Source: Perilla frutescens
Lineage: Eukaryota; Streptophyta; Magnoliopsida; Lamiales; Lamiaceae
DNA: 64,000 bases
Direction of reading: 5' to 3'
NCBI GenBank assembly: GCA_026008535.1
Contig: BRKX01000014.1
Location: 45,328,506 to 45,392,505 of the forward strand
A program made the position numbers and the translations under genes. Within the stretch, counting starts at the first letter, position 1; every line of letters begins with the position of its first letter. Shown here piece after piece: positions 1 to 12,772 of the stretch. Below the pieces are notes generated by a model. The model had not been told where the DNA came from, did no database searches, and saw only the letters and a program-made list of their open reading frames with translations.

Positions 1-209
1 CGATTGCTCGTCAGAACTAGCCGTTGACAAAGATGCACACTGGATTTTGAAAATTGTTCATGTACATCCTGTAGAACATTTTATGGGAATGTTCAGACCC
101 TTTTGTGCAGGAATGGTTCTTTCTTGCTGAGTGTGAAATACACACACTCATACCCTTCTTCTTGGTTTTACTGAACCAAGCACACCCCAAGAGATGCTTT
201 GAGTTTCTC
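1..209 (-). other. post-pol region of element 1, no gene seen
   Basis: Minus-strand sequence just downstream of the RNase H end continues the pol tail briefly (FEKLKASLG) and then loses similarity that I can recognise. It should be the start of the region before the 3' LTR, which lies outside the window. Confidence 0.4.
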
Positions 210-3200
210 AAATCAAGCTGCATCTAATCCCTTGGTGAACAAATCAGCTAGTTGATCTTCTGTCTTCATGTGTTTAATTCTTAGCACTTCTTCTTCAACC
301 AGCTCTCTGATGAAGTGATGTCTGATGTCTATATGTTTGGTCCTCGAATGTTGCACTGGATTCTTTGATATGTTGATAGCACTTATATTGCCACAGTACA
401 GAATAGGAGTATCGTGACTGACTTCATAATCCTTCATCATCTGCATCATCTAGATAATCTGAGCAGAGTTGTTCCCTACTGTAATATATTTAGCTTCTGT
501 TGCAGATAGAGAAATGCAGTTCTGCTTCTTACTGAACCAGGAAATAACATTGTTTCCTAAAAAGAAACAAGCACCTGAAGTGCTTTTTCTATTATCTGGA
601 GATCCAGCCCAATCAGCATCACAATATGCAGTAATACTTGCATTTGTATCTGAAGTATACCATAATCCGTAGTCAGCAGTTCCATTGATGTACTTGATGA
701 TGTTCTTAACAGCCTTCATGTGACTCTCCTTAGGACAGGACTGATACCTAGCACATACTCCCACACTGTATGCTATATCAGGTCTGCTTGTAGTAAGATA
801 GATGAGACTTCCAATCATGCTTCTATAGAGAGTTTGATCAACTTCAGCTCCTGCATCATCTTTTCCAATTTTAACTGTGGTGCTTATAGGAATTCTTTTA
901 TACTTAGAATTCTCAAGCTCAAACTTTTTAACCAAGTTTCTGGCATACTTGGATTGAGAGATAAATATCCCTTTTTCTGACTGCTTTATCTGAAGCCCTA
1001 GAAAGTATTTTAGATCTCCAATTAGGCTCATCTTAAATTCATTTTCCATATCTCTGATGAAGTCCTTGACCATCTTGTCAAACACTAAGTCAAACACTAT
1101 ATCATCCACATAAACTTGAACCACAATCACTTGTGATTTTTATTTTCTAATGAATAGTGTTCTATCTTCTCCTCCTCTGTTGTATCCTTTGTTAACCAGG
1201 TATGTTGCGAGCCTTTCATACCATGCCCGAGGAGCCTGCTTTAAGCCATACAGTGCCTTCTTTAGTTTGAACACAAATTCTGGATTATGTGGATCTTCAA
1301 ATCCTTTAGGCTGTGCAACAAACACATCCTTTTTTAGAAATCCATTCAGAAAAGCACTCTTGACATCCATCTGGTACAGTTTGAACTTCATAATGCAGGC
1401 CATAGCTAGAAGAAGTCTGACTGATTCAATTCTTATAACTGGAGCAAAGGTTTTATCAAAATCAATACCTTCAATCTGAGAATAACCTTGAGCAACCAGT
1501 CTTGCTTTATTTCTTGTAATGTTTCCAGCTTTATCAGTCTTATTCTTGAATATCCACTTGGTTCCAACAATATTGACTCCTTTAGGTTTCTGCACCAGAT
1601 CCCAAACATCATTCTTTTTGAACTGTAGAAGTTCTTCCTGCATGGCCTCAATCCAGTAATCATCTTTGAGAGCTTCTTGGTTGTTCTTTGGTTCAACCTT
1701 GGAGGTGAAATAGACATAGGATATCTCATCATGCATCCTCTTTCTTAGTCTGCTTCTGGTCATTCTCCCTTCATGAATATCTCCTATTATTTCTGAAGTA
1801 GGATGATTCTTAATGATTTGCTTCGAAGGCTTTCTGTGCCTTACTATCTATTCTTCAGCTTCTCTATCTGTATCATCATGAACCTTAGGATGTTCAAAGA
1901 TATTTGTGTAAACATCATCTTCAGAGGTATTGACAGTATTGTCCTGATCATCAAATCTGACCTTGACTTTCTCAATTACAGCCTTTGTGTCTTTGTTGTA
2001 AATCCTGTATGATTTACGATTTCTGGAATATCCAACAAACATACCTTCAACACCTCTATTGTTCATCTTGCTGAGATACTCTCTATCATTGAGAATATAA
2101 CATGTGGTTCCAAACACATGAAAGTACTTCACTGTTGGTTTCTTCTCATTCCAAATCTCATATGGAGTAGTGAAAGTACCTGGTCTAAGATGTACTCTGT
2201 TGCTGATGTGGCATACAGTGTTGATAGCTTCTGCCTAAAACATAGCAGCCACTCATTTGGCAGCAATCATGGTTCTTGCCATCTCCTAAAGAGTTCTGTT
2301 CTTCCTTTCAACAACTCTATTCTGCTGAAGAGTCTTGGGAACTGAGTACTCATGACTAATACCATTCTCACTGCAGAATGTATCAAAGTACTGGTTCACA
2401 AATTCCTTGCCATGATCGCTTCTGATTCTGATAATCTGATCATCTTTTTCAACTATGATTTTGCAGGCTAATCTCTTGAATGTTGTGAAGGCTTCACTAT
2501 TGTCTCTGAGAAAGTCAACCAAAGTAAACCTTGAGTAATCATCAATGCAGACAAGGACATACTTCTTTCCTCCGTAGCTTTCCACAGCCATAGGCCCCAT
2601 TAGATCCATATGAATAAGATCTAAAATTCTCTTAGAAGTTCTGTCTTGTACTACTTTATGTTGAGATCTAGCTGTTTTCCCATCTGACATGGACCATAAA
2701 CTTTGTCTCTATTAATTCTGATCTGAGGTAGCCCTTTGACAATCTCTTTGCTGATGATCTTCTGGAGATTTCTGAAGTTGATGTGTCCAAGTTTTTTATG
2801 CCAGATCTCTGACTCTTGTATAGATTTTTTTGACATGTTAAAGAACATTTTGCAGGAACATGTAGCTGATAATAGTTGTCAGCTGATCTTTTTCCTTCCA
2901 TGAATAAGTCATTGTTCTTATTCATAACTCTGCAGCTCTCCTTGGTGAAGACAACAGTTATGTCATCATCACATAGTTGACTGATGCTTATCAGATTAGC
3001 TTTGAGTTCATCAACTAGCATAGTCTTCTTTAGTTTGGGCATTCCTTCAACAATCAGCTCTCATTTTCCCATTACGTTGCCCCTCTTTCCATCTCTAAAG
3101 GTAACAAAGTCTGATGAGCAAGCTTTCAAATTCTGAACAACAGAGCAATCCCCAGTCATGTGTCTTGAGCAGCCACTGTCAAAGTACCAGCTGTTTTTAT

Positions 3201-3237
3201 CTTCAACTCTTAGTGAAGTATGGGCAATCAGACTGGT
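210..3237 (-). pseudogene. pol: copia pol (protease, integrase, RT, RNase H; element 1), broken
   Basis: The protease active-site region (DSGCSRHMTGD) is at about 3150-3200. The GAG-pre-integrase zinc region (IWHKKLGHINFRNL) is at about 2760-2820. The integrase core (MDLMGP ... IRSDHGKEF) is at 2286-2690 and its C-terminal part at 1848-2132. RT motifs lie at 1140-1763, including the conserved MDVKSAFLNG and LYGLKQAPRAWYE. The catalytic box YVDDIVF is at about 1085-1125, just after an in-frame TAA. RNase H (CDADWAGS ... SATEAKY) runs to about 500, and the pol tail (HSRTKHIDIRHHFIRE ... DQLADLFTKGL) ends near 213. Several TAG/TGA codons interrupt it. Two frameshifts lie around 2.65-2.85 kb. Confidence 0.85.
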
Positions 3238-4977
3238 CTACTTGACAACCCATTGCTTCTTTCTTTTCTGAGTAGCTGATTTCTTCTGGGGGTTGCTGGA
3301 ATACTGAGCCACAAATCTTCTTCTCATTCTCCTCAGATCAAAGAGGTATTTTTCACAATGAGCACAAATGTGGCCTTTTTCTTCACAATAATGGCAGATG
3401 ATTCTTTTTCTATTGCCATTATTAGCAGTCATCTTCTTGATAATGTTCTTCGGGATGTTCTAAACATTATTTTGTACATGCACTGGCTGGCTTGTACTTG
3501 CTTTGATAAACATTGTCTTGGATTGTCCACCATTGTATCCAAGACCTGGATGACTCTTCCCATAATGTCCTGGGGTAGTGAGAATCTTATCAAGATTCTC
3601 ATATCCATTATTCAGTATGTTGACATTCCTCTTGATGGACTTCAGATCTGCATACAGTTCTTCAATCTCCTTCTTTTGCTATTATATTATGGCATTCTGT
3701 TCTCCATCAGATCTGATCAATTCATCATTTTCTTTTATAAGATCTTTGTTGTGAGATTGTAGAGTTTTGTTAATCTCTGCTACTTCAAGCCATTTTTCAT
3801 ACATCTCTTTGTAGGTCTGAACAAACTCCCCATGGCTGAAGTCTTCATTGTCTGAGTCTTCATCTTCTACAAGTTTGAAAGGATCTTGGAACTCTGAGAC
3901 ATTTGCTGTAAAGGCATAGGTCTCTTCTTCTGATTCACTACTACTTTCTTCAGAATCATTATCACTAAGAGAGGCATTGTAGTTCTTTTTATTCTTTTTC
4001 AGAGTGTTGTCACATTCGGCTTGAATGTGTCCAAAGCCATCACACTCTCTGCACGGAATTCCTTTCTTTGTATTTGAGGGTTAAAACTCTTTCTGCTCAC
4101 TGTTAGAGTTTCTATCTTGCTGGGGATAACTAGAAGATTGTCTTCCATTGTTGGAGCTCCTGGAGGACTGCTTATTTACTCTTTTTAACATTCGACTGAA
4201 GTTCTTGGTGATAAGGACCATATTGTTCATTGTATCTGAATCAAGTACAGATTTTTGTTTCTATACATGTTCAGGTACATCCTAAGAAACTTCAGTTTTA
4301 AGAGCAATACCTCTCTTCCTTGAGCTACTGTCTTCATCCTCCAAATTCATCTCAAACGTCCTCAATGACCCCATCAGTTTATCAAGTCTCATACTCTTAA
4401 TGTCCTTAGCTTCCTCAATTGCAGCAACTTTGTAGGCAAACTTCCTTAGAAGAGATCTGAGAACCTTTCTTACAAGCTTGTCATTGCTGATAGGTTCTCC
4501 AAGAGCAAAACTCTCATTTGATATGCTTCTCAGTCTGGCATTAAACTCACCAATGGATTCAGAGTCATCCATTCTGAGACTTTCAAATTTTGAAGTCAGA
4601 TTCTGTAGTCTTGATAGTCTCACAGAACTGGTTCCTTCAAAGGTGGTTTCCAGAATATCCTATGCAGCTTTTGCAGTCTCACAACTTGAGATTAGGCTGA
4701 ATGTCTCAAGATTTACTGCAGAGAATATTGTATTGAGAGTTTTGGAGTTGACATTGTACCAATTCTTCTGCGGCACAGTCCACTCTCCTTCTTCAATCTC
4801 CACATGCTTTCTTTCCTTAGCAACATTTGGCTTTTCCTATCCTTTTGTGACACTCTTCCAAGTGAGTTCATCAATCGATCTTAAAAAGGCCCTCATCCTT
4901 GTTTTCCAGTAAGGATAATTGTTGCCTTCTAGCAATGGTGGTCTGACCGTAGATCCTCCTTCTTTGATTGTACTCAT
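3238..4977 (-). pseudogene. gag: copia gag polyprotein (element 1), broken
   Basis: The capsid-like gag starts at the ATG at 4977-4975 (MSTIKEGGS) and runs downward. The 4282-4623 stretch holds the conserved copia gag core (FESLRMDDSESIGEFNARL). A first CCHC knuckle (CRECDGFGHIQAEC) lies at about 4012-4053 and a second (CHYCEEKGHICAHC) at 3355-3396. Between them is an acidic, lysine-rich, coiled-coil-like stretch. Gag would package the element RNA in cytoplasmic particles. In-frame stops occur near 4831, 4660, 4280, 4259 and 4082. Most are TAG or TAA where CAG, CAA or TGG is expected from the surrounding motif. The frame is otherwise preserved over 1.7 kb. Confidence 0.8.
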
Positions 4978-5055
4978 AGCTGGACTGCAACCAAAACCTT
5001 CACGCAGATATGTAGCTTTCAGGACTCTTTACGCACTAATAACCAAAGACGACCC

Positions 5056-5067
5056 GTTCTGGTACCA
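5056..5067 (-). other. primer binding site of element 1 (initiator-Met tRNA type, diverged)
   Basis: On the minus strand TGGTACCAGAAC begins two bases inside the LTR end. It matches the usual copia initiator-tRNA-Met site TGGTATCAGAGC at 10 of 12 positions. It sits between the LTR (5070 onward) and the gag ATG at 4977. Confidence 0.6.
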
Positions 5068-5069
5068 AT

Positions 5070-5930
5070 TGAAGTTACATAAACTGTGTGATCATGTTCA
5101 TCATCATGTACTTGAACATTGTTGTGAACATGTAAGGTCAAAATGTGAAAATTTAAAGCAAGTAAAGAACACGAGGTTGGTAATCCTATTCGATCAACTG
5201 ATCTATGTCAGGGGGACTTTACAAGTCTGTGAGAAACAGTTTACTACTCCGTTGAATGGTTACAAAGGCTTTTACACGAAGACTCCCGTCACTCGACCCC
5301 TTTCCTACCCAATTCAACCTCTTTCACTAAACTGAATTGTGAGCTCCCCTCACAACCTAGAATCCCTCTAGTTCCCACAGAAAATCTCTCCTGAGACTCC
5401 TCTTAGTATGTATGAAAGTGAGTTTCAAACACAAACTAGAAACACAATGATCTCACCGATCAAACCTAGTATATCCGAATACTATATGCTTCGAATATGA
5501 AGTCTTTTGACTCTCGGCCCTTTTGTGTATTCGTAAAACTTCATGTCTCCTAAACTAGTATGATTCCCAGGCTATTTATAAACAACAGATATAGTCTAAA
5601 CAAGGTAATCAAAAGTCCTATTTTGACTAGGATTTAACAAGGATAGATTTTCTTATATAAATCGAACTTTCCTAGTTTAGATGTCTTCCTTGAATAGAAC
5701 TCTTCCTTCATTCTTGATCTTCATCACGAACAAGGCAGCTTCTATTCTGAAACGTCCATCTTGATTCTGCAGCTTCAACTCTTTAGATCTAGCATGGCAC
5801 GTCTCTTGTAACTTTTTGGACAATCGTGTACATGATTATGTTCTCCAATATGCTTAAGTACATGTCTTGATCTTCAATCAGATTGGCAGCGGAATGTTCA
5901 CAGTAATGTCCTAAACATGGTGTTCGAACA
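5070..5930 (-). repeat. 5' LTR of copia element 1 (outer end approximate)
   Basis: The LTR starts (plus strand) with TG at 5070, next to the primer site. It probably ends at the CA of TGTTCGAACA at 5921-5930, giving about 861 bp. A minus-strand TATA box (TATAAATAG, 5572-5580) is where a U3 promoter should be. The outer end is inferred, because the partner LTR is outside the window. The repeated ORF-free, pyrimidine-rich blocks fit an LTR and not a gene. Confidence 0.6.
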
Positions 5931-6257
5931 TGAATAACCAAAACTTTTTGTGTTCTTTTGATATTGCCATACAGATTATGATAATCTTGAACACTTAAGT
6001 GCAGATGGCACTAACAGAACCTCTATAAAACTGTCTGTGTGCTCTGTTCAATTTTTAGTTTTCAGTTGCATATCTAAACTGCACACCTTAAGTACACACA
6101 CAGTACTCCGAGCTAGCTGATCTTCTCAACTGATCACCTAAAAAGCACGGATGACTTTGCGAGTTAAGGGCCCAGTCTATTCCGTATATTTGTTAAGAAA
6201 TTGGATCAGTTTATTCACCCCCCTCTAAACTGACTCTGACTCATCCCGGGACCAACA
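5931..6257 (+). repeat. 3' part of an older plus-strand Sirevirus LTR
   Basis: The end CCCCCCTCTAAACTGACTC ... CCCGGGACCAACA is the reverse complement of the 15287 and 31270 LTR starts with mismatches, so it is the same LTR family in plus orientation. It ends at 6257 in CA. Its 5' part appears to have been cut off by insertion of element 1 (5930/5931 junction); the rest should lie beyond the window start. No primer site follows, so this is a 3' or solo LTR end. Confidence 0.6.
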
Positions 6258-6275
6258 TATTTCGATAGACAAGTC

Positions 6276-6590
6276 ATGGGACTTAATTCTAAAAGGCAGA
6301 AGGTGTCTAGAAGAATTCGTGATGAATAAGATGATTCTGGATACTCTGAAGATCAGTATATTAAAGAATATCACAAAAGAGATGACGAAGAAGTCATATC
6401 AGAAAAAGAAGAAGAAGCAGAGGTCGCGTCTTCAAAGAAGGTCAAGAAGAGCAAGCCATTAAAGTTTGATGATCTGATTAAGCAAGTAACTTAGACCTAC
6501 AAGTCTGCTGCTACTACAAAAGCTCGAACAAAGAGTAGTGTCAAGAAGAAGACCACTGCTAAGAAATCAAAGAAGATCGTGGAAGAGATT
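6276..6590 (+). pseudogene. lysine-rich coding fragment, unrecognised
   Basis: A plus-strand frame begins MGLNSKRQKVSRRIRDE at 6276 and stays open to about 6590 apart from TAA at 6327-6329 and TAG at 6492-6494. The product is strongly charged: an acidic patch (EVISEKEEEAEV) lies between runs such as SSVKKKTTAKKSKKIVEEI. It is unlike the A/T-rich DNA around it. I do not recognise a family. It may be the tail of a Sirevirus accessory or gag protein, or a captured host gene piece. It is cut at the right by the minus-strand copia remnant. Confidence 0.4.
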
Positions 6591-7627
6591 TCCAAGAATC
6601 CTCTTAAGAATAATATGTCCAAGTACTGGGTGCCAAAGATAGGTTTGATTCCTTTGCGAAGATTCTTTCCTTTTATTAAGGTTAATCGATGTATTCAATA
6701 GTTTTTTTGTAGTGTTATGTATAGGTTTTAGTGTATTAAAGATGTCCATCCAATGTGCCTGAACAGATAAAATATTTCCCAACCATGATAACAATCTTGT
6801 TATCAAAAGTAACAAAATATCAATTCGAAACCAACTTAGAAATAGAAACCAAGTTTCTAAAGTTTAGCACATATAGACAATCCTTTAAAACTAAAATCTA
6901 TCACTACTAAAAGGTATATGTACGTCTCCCATTGTAATAGCCGCCACTTCTGTAGCATTGCGCATGTAGACGGTGATCTCATCTTTACTCACACGAGTGA
7001 GACATACCTTTCCTTTTAAGAGGACACTCAGACTTACAATGTCTTAGCTGATTGTACTTGAAGCACATATCCTTTAGACTTAAAGTCCTTTTGAGGTAAC
7101 TATGTCATTTTCTTCATTGACCTACACGCTTCCTTTGGTTTGAGATGTATTCTTCTTCTTATCTGAAGATGCATTTTTCTTAGCCATATGCGCCTCTGTG
7201 ATGCCTTTCACAAGCATCTCAGTTGTCTGAAGATCAGTAAGCATTTTTGATAAAGTGACATTTTTCTTTATCATGCCAAAGTTTAAAAGGAACTATTTAA
7301 CCTTCAGGGACAGACTATAAAATACCATGTTGATCTAAGACTCGGCATCTTGTTAACCATCTAAGGTTTTGATCTCCGATAAGTAACTTATCATCTGGAG
7401 AACATGATCCCTTACAGGAATGGAATCGACTATCTTTGTGTTCATCAGATTTTTCATGGCAATGTGTTTCGTTGTGTAATTTTGATGTTCGAAGAGTTTC
7501 TTGAGATTACACCATAAAAAGTTCTCATTACTTCATCATAATTCGCAACTGGTTTCTTATAACATTCATCATCAAGTGCAATTTGAACCTTCAGCCGTTT
7601 AGGATAATGTTTAAGTTCTGAATCCAT
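6590..7627 (-). pseudogene. gag: decayed copia gag to GAG-pre-integrase fragment
   Basis: From the ATG at 7627 the minus strand reads MDSELKHYPKRLKVQ. It then gives a degraded UBN2-type gag containing IPVRDHVLQMISYLSEIKTL, a damaged zinc knuckle (CFKYNQLRHCKSEC, second cysteine replaced by tyrosine), a stretch VYMRNATEVAAITMGDV, and the integrase zinc start TYLWHPVLGHIILKRI at about 6590-6660. There are many stops and frame changes. It probably belongs to the copia element whose 5' LTR begins at 13643, with a long leader between. Integrase core, RT and RNase H are missing; the copy ends abruptly near 6590. Confidence 0.7.
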
Positions 7628-9563
7628 TCTTTAGTATTTCATCGATTAAAACATTTAAGAATAGAAGACAAGTTGGAGAGTGCCCTGATGATATAGAATA
7701 ACAGAAAAGTAAAACATGTAGTACAGTCACACCTTTTAGGATAATAAACATTATATCCACCGACATTTTAAAAAATGTTTCTTATAAGCCACGTTGGGTG
7801 GACGTTTATAAAGTTCATTTTTAAACAGGTTATCAACCTTTAATTTACCTCCAGTCAAGTTTTCTTATGATAAGTAAATTAATAGTCAGAAAACATTCCG
7901 GTCATGTAATCTTCTAATTAATATGCCACGTTAGGTGGACGTTTATTAATAAATTACATCTAAGTGTAAATACCATCACCTTCACCCCAAGAGCACTGGT
8001 TCAAATTCACCGCTCCATTTAGTGGAGTCAATTTATTCTAATAGTGTCTTACAGTTATCTATAAAGAGGTTTATTTTCTAGAGATTCCATTGATATGACA
8101 CATCCGTAGGGAGGAAGACCTATTGTCAACGCGCGTGCCCATCACTTCTCAATTAAACCAGATTAATGGAGACCGTTTTAGATTTCTACATACTTTGGTA
8201 TGAATCTCTCCCACTTAGTTGTTTATACTTGAGGTGTTCATTTTATCCCATCACCATGTAAGATCATCACATAAAATGATAAACATCCACAACATGCAAG
8301 CATACAACATTATAAGCATAGTAATATAAACCAACTATCATGGCATATTTTCCATGTTGCATTCATGAGATAAACTTGGAAAATCAGCTCCGGAAATCTG
8401 GACATCATCCATGCTTCCACCAAAGTATCTCGCCGAAAACCCTAGCTCCTTTAGGGTTTTGGGACGTGTTCAGGATGTCGTCCTTCCTTGATGGGGCTGC
8501 TCCATTTTCCATCTTTGAGTCGATTTTCTTTCATTTTTGTATATTGAATATCTATTCCGAAAGGAAAATTCTAATATATCTAGAATAACAAAGGAAGATA
8601 AAATACAACTCAAACTTGATGATTTTCGAAAATCATCACTAAGTCTAACAATTTATTTTTCCTATTACATTAAAACAACATAATAAAATAAATTGCTTAG
8701 ACCTAATTCATAGATTTTCTCATGGATAAAATCACGTAGCCAAACCGGCATACGGCCAACCATACATTCAACATAAAATTAAATCATCACATAACAAATA
8801 ATTAGAATGCCATGATAGTTGGTACCACCTGCAAATAAAACCATATACAGATACAACTACCAAAATTAAATGTTTAACATAAAATATCACATGATATCCA
8901 TACATGTTACAATTTTCAAAAATTACCATTTAATCAAATTAAATGTTTTCAAAAATTACACCAAGATAAAATTTGAAAATTAATTATAATTTTCCACCAA
9001 ATTAAATCTTAAACTTTCTAAAATTACATAAGGAATAAATCTGGAAATTTGATATTTATAAAAAATCTTTCCCAATTAAATTCCTTATTTTTCGAAGAAT
9101 CCCTAAATAGTTAAATCTGGAAATTTTGATATTAATCAAAAATCTATTCCAAATAAAAGCCCTAGCTTTCGAAAATCCCAAAAATAATAAATCTGAAAAT
9201 TTTGATCTTAATCAAAAATCTATTCCAAATAAAATCCTTATTTTTGAAACCTATTTGGATTATAATTAGGTAACTTTTGATATCCATCAAAATTCCCTTA
9301 TCCAATTATAATCCCCCATATTTTTAAAATATCTCTAGGATTAGATATCAAAATTTTGATAACATCAAAAATCTATTCCAAATCCAATCCCAACTTTTCA
9401 AAAATTATGAATCAATTTAGTGAATTAATTTAACATCAAATTTTCAAAATTCGATCTCCAAAATAAATCTTCAATTTAAAAATTACCCCAAGATAAAATT
9501 TGAAAATTAATAATAATTTTCTACCAAATTAAATCTTAGATTTTTGAAAATTGTCTTAGGATT
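7628..9563 (-). other. 5' leader of the decayed copia element, proximal part
   Basis: No gene is visible on either strand. On the minus strand this is the untranslated leader upstream of the 7627 gag ATG. It contains a repeated motif, GCCACGTTGGGTGGACG and GCCACGTTAGGTGGACG on the plus strand (about 7790 and 7925). It also has a perfect 16-bp inverted repeat, CCAACTATCATGGCAT at 8331-8346 and its complement at 8807-8822. Short ORFs here, such as 8340-8588, have no recognisable content. Confidence 0.45.
8890..9563. repeat. degenerate A/T-rich tandem repeats, first block
   Basis: Imperfect units of roughly 70-75 bp recur, each with phrases like GATCTTAATCAAAAATC followed by TATTCCAAATAAAA. The phrase CTATTCCAAAT recurs near 9150, 9220 and 9370. 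The same units continue after both solo LTRs (12307-12767 and 13437-13600), so this was one array before those insertions. Confidence 0.55.
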
Positions 9564-9568
9564 AAATT

Positions 9569-12301
9569 TGTAACGCCCCAGTCCCATTAGGACCAAAACG
9601 TCACCAAAAATATACGTAAATGCTTACGTAATAAATACTTTTCAAAAGATAAGATTTAACTTTATAAATAATTTATAAATGAGCAGCACTTCAACTTAAA
9701 AATGTTCAAACCACGTACTCAGGCGTCCTCAAAGTCAACTTTCAACAAGGATTTTAAAATCACTAACAGACACATAACCAAATTATGACCTGGCAATATA
9801 CATAGCTAATCAAGTCACACGTTTAAAAGTTCAATGGTCAACCCTTTTATACATTCCAATATTTATGTATACAATCGAAAACTGACCACTGAGATCAATA
9901 ACTTTCAAATTTAAAAGTTTTGCAGAGTATTAGCAGAAGTATTTAATATTTAAATACTGACAAGATTTTAAAGATGGTTTTAGCAAAAATCACACAAGGA
10001 TCAACCATCAAACCCACTCCAGCACCTCGTCATGAACCAGCTCGATCTCCAGGACCTGAAAAACATTTGAAAATATTTGGGTTGAGTGCCAGAAAACACT
10101 CAGTGGGCATTGATATTCGTCCAAGCCATTCTTTCATACTTTAAAATTGTTGTGCTGCATAAATCATGGAAAATAACCATGAACATATTTTATAACAAAG
10201 TTTACTCTTCTTCATTGGATAAGAGACCCAATGTGATCACATGAATACTTTACGGTTACTTATCTAGACATTTAGTCACAAAGTAAATCGTTTATGCTTG
10301 TAAGTCGGAATTCCTCTGTGCATGAAGTCTCATAACATCCAATCATTGCGTAAACAATGCTATTAAAACATTTAACATGCTTTTCATGGAAGAATTTAAA
10401 ACATAGTTGTGAGTTATAGAAAAACCCACCTGGATAATCTCAAAGTGTGGTGAAATTTATGCGTGAATTGCTACTATGCTTTATGTTCGTCTCGACCTAC
10501 AAAAATGGAATTCTAACTTAGAATCTTAATATAGGCCATTAAATAATAGCTTAGGTCACAAATAACTTAAATAATCATTTCCTATAACTTGGGATCATTT
10601 GGAATTGAAATGGAGTTAAACGGGCGAATAATGCGCATTTGACGGAACGAATCAATTTAGATTGAGAATTTATCGGACTTCGTGAATAAAATTGAATGGA
10701 TAAAGATGAATTGAATTAAATTCAATGATTAAGAAGCTTGGCTTAACATTTATGAGTAAATTATAAATTTTAGAATTTCTTTTGAGGCAAAATATAAAAT
10801 TTGGAAATTATAAGACTTAATTGCAATTTCTAAAAAAAATTCCAATTTAATTCTAATATTAAAGAAAATAAAAATTTGGAAATTGGGCTTATTTAAATGG
10901 TTGTGGGCCAATTTATTAAAATCAACCTTAGCACATAAAACCCACAATAATTTAAAATTTCCTCTATACCTAAAATGGTAATCAACTCATCACCATCATA
11001 TTCTCTCGTCTCTTGTCGTCCTTCGTCCGCGACCTCTCGCCGCCGACAATCTCCCTCACACACATAAAACACTCCCAACTGACCATACAACACAACCTCA
11101 ACTCATATACCCAGCAGCACCAGTCCAAGACAAAACAGATGAAATACGAAGGAAAATCAGTTTTCTGATAGATTTTTTTGATGGACTTTTGACAGATAAA
11201 TGAGGGTTCAAATGATGTCTAATTGAAGATCCAAGACCATATATGGAAAGCTGGATAAGAGAGGTTCGAAACGGTATAAAATACATCGAAATCTAATGGT
11301 GGGATCATCGGAAAAAGGCAGAACAAGTTGCTGCGTCGCACAGCGGCACACAGCTGCGGCAGCAGCTGTTCATGGCTTCATTCCTGATTATCAGGGTGTG
11401 AATTCGAGGACGTATTTATATTCATGTGTTATATACCTCTGTATTAACATCTAGTAAAAATGTCACGAAGAACAAACATGATTTAGTGCATAAAGAGATG
11501 ACTAAAAAATGATAAATAACGGTTCTTCGACATGGTTTTTTTGGGAACTTACGATGCAAAAATAAAAGACCAACCGATGCTGGATCAAAGATTTGATACT
11601 GCCGAAACAAACCTTGCAACAATAGGGTTTACAAATGATATAAAGATTATAATAGTTGAAGAATCGGATTTACCAAATATCAGCTCAAAAGATGGTGACG
11701 AGTGGAGAACGAAGGTTGAGGAACTAACTTTGTCCTCTGTCTTCTTTTCGTAATTTCTAAGGAATGAACTCAAATGTTGAGAATATTACATATTAGTATG
11801 CTTCCACACGTGTACAGTAGTACACTAATCCATTTCAATCTTTTCCCAAATGGCTAAATTTAATTGGAGGTTGTTCATGACTATCCAAATGAACACAAAA
11901 TTTCTTATTCCATTTATCTTTGAAATGAATAGACCCACTACTAGTATCTCAATTAGAATTTGTTGGACGTGGGCCTGGTTACATAGGCTGAAAATAAATC
12001 GATTAATTTGACATGAATTGGAGTATTTTGGGCTCAAATTATCAAATGGAATAAATTTAATTGGAAGCTCAAATGAAGTCCGATTTAAATAATTTTGGTG
12101 CCAAAATGATCCAATTAATGTCTATTTTTATAATATGAAGTCTAATATTAATTAGAGAACTTAACTAAGGTTGAGACTTTTCTTCATCTTATAGTGTTTC
12201 TAAGATCATAATTTAACTAATCCAAAATAATTTGGATTCTAATTTCATGAAATATCTTACTATATATTAAATTTAAATACTATAATTTTCGGGGTGTTAC
12301 A
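9569..12301 (-). repeat. solo LTR, chromovirus (Del/Tekay-like) type, TSD AAATT
   Basis: It starts TGTAACGCCCC and ends GGGGTGTTACA. It is flanked by the identical 5-bp duplication AAATT at 9564-9568 and 12302-12306, which fixes both ends and a length of 2,733 bp. Read on the minus strand the start TGTAACACCCCGAAAAT is the usual opening of Del/Tekay LTRs. No gag or pol is inside, so it is a recombined solo LTR. Small ORFs within it (for example 10750-11093 minus) are not supported as genes. Confidence 0.8.
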
Positions 12302-12306
12302 AAATT

Positions 12307-12767
12307 TGGAAATTTTGAAATTAATTAAAAATTCCTCCAAATTTAAAACCTAAAATTTCGTCCAACCCTAATTAATCAAATAATTCGGAATTTTGATATT
12401 AGTCAAATTCATTTCCAAACTATATGATAGGTATCAAAATTACTAGAATAAAATATGGAAGTTTTGATCTTCTTCAAAAACTTACCAAATTTAAAATTCT
12501 ATTTTGAAACCTACTTATATTAAAATTTGGTAACCTTTGATATACATCAAAAAATTACCTTCTCCAATTTTGATATATGAAAATTTCGAAATCCCCTTTA
12601 GGATATACATGGAAATTTTGATAATCATCAAAAATCTATTACAAATCCAATCCTAAAATTTCGAAAATACCAAAATAAAATTATGGAATTTTTAGAACTC
12701 AAATTTTCGAACCACATGAACCTTAAAATCTGGAAATTTGATGAGATATCAATCCAAATCTTACTTC
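12307..12767. repeat. degenerate A/T-rich tandem repeats, second block
   Basis: Continuation of the array seen at 8890-9563, with the same phrases (TTTTGATATTAGTCAAA, AAAAATCTATTACAAATCC). It is separated from the first block only by the 9569-12301 solo LTR and its duplication. Confidence 0.5.
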
Positions 12768-12772
12768 ATGAG

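Larger units (their letters stand above)
1..5930 (-). mobile_element. Sirevirus-like Ty1/copia retrotransposon 1, 3' part cut off by window start
   Basis: Reading the minus strand from 5930 to 1, the order is LTR, primer-binding-site-like sequence, gag with two CCHC knuckles, protease, integrase, reverse transcriptase and RNase H. This is the Ty1/copia order. The protease signature DSGCSRHMTGD and the double-knuckle gag are typical of the Sirevirus (SIRE/Maximus) lineage. The 3' end, including any extra ORFs and the second LTR, lies before base 1. Coding is almost in one frame from gag to RNase H, with a pair of compensating frameshifts near 2.65-2.85 kb and many nonsense codons, so the copy is dead. 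Confidence 0.85.

Noticed and set aside
10750..11290. Several short minus-strand ORFs
   Set aside because: They fall inside the 9569-12301 solo LTR, which is bounded by exact AAATT duplications, and have no conserved motif.
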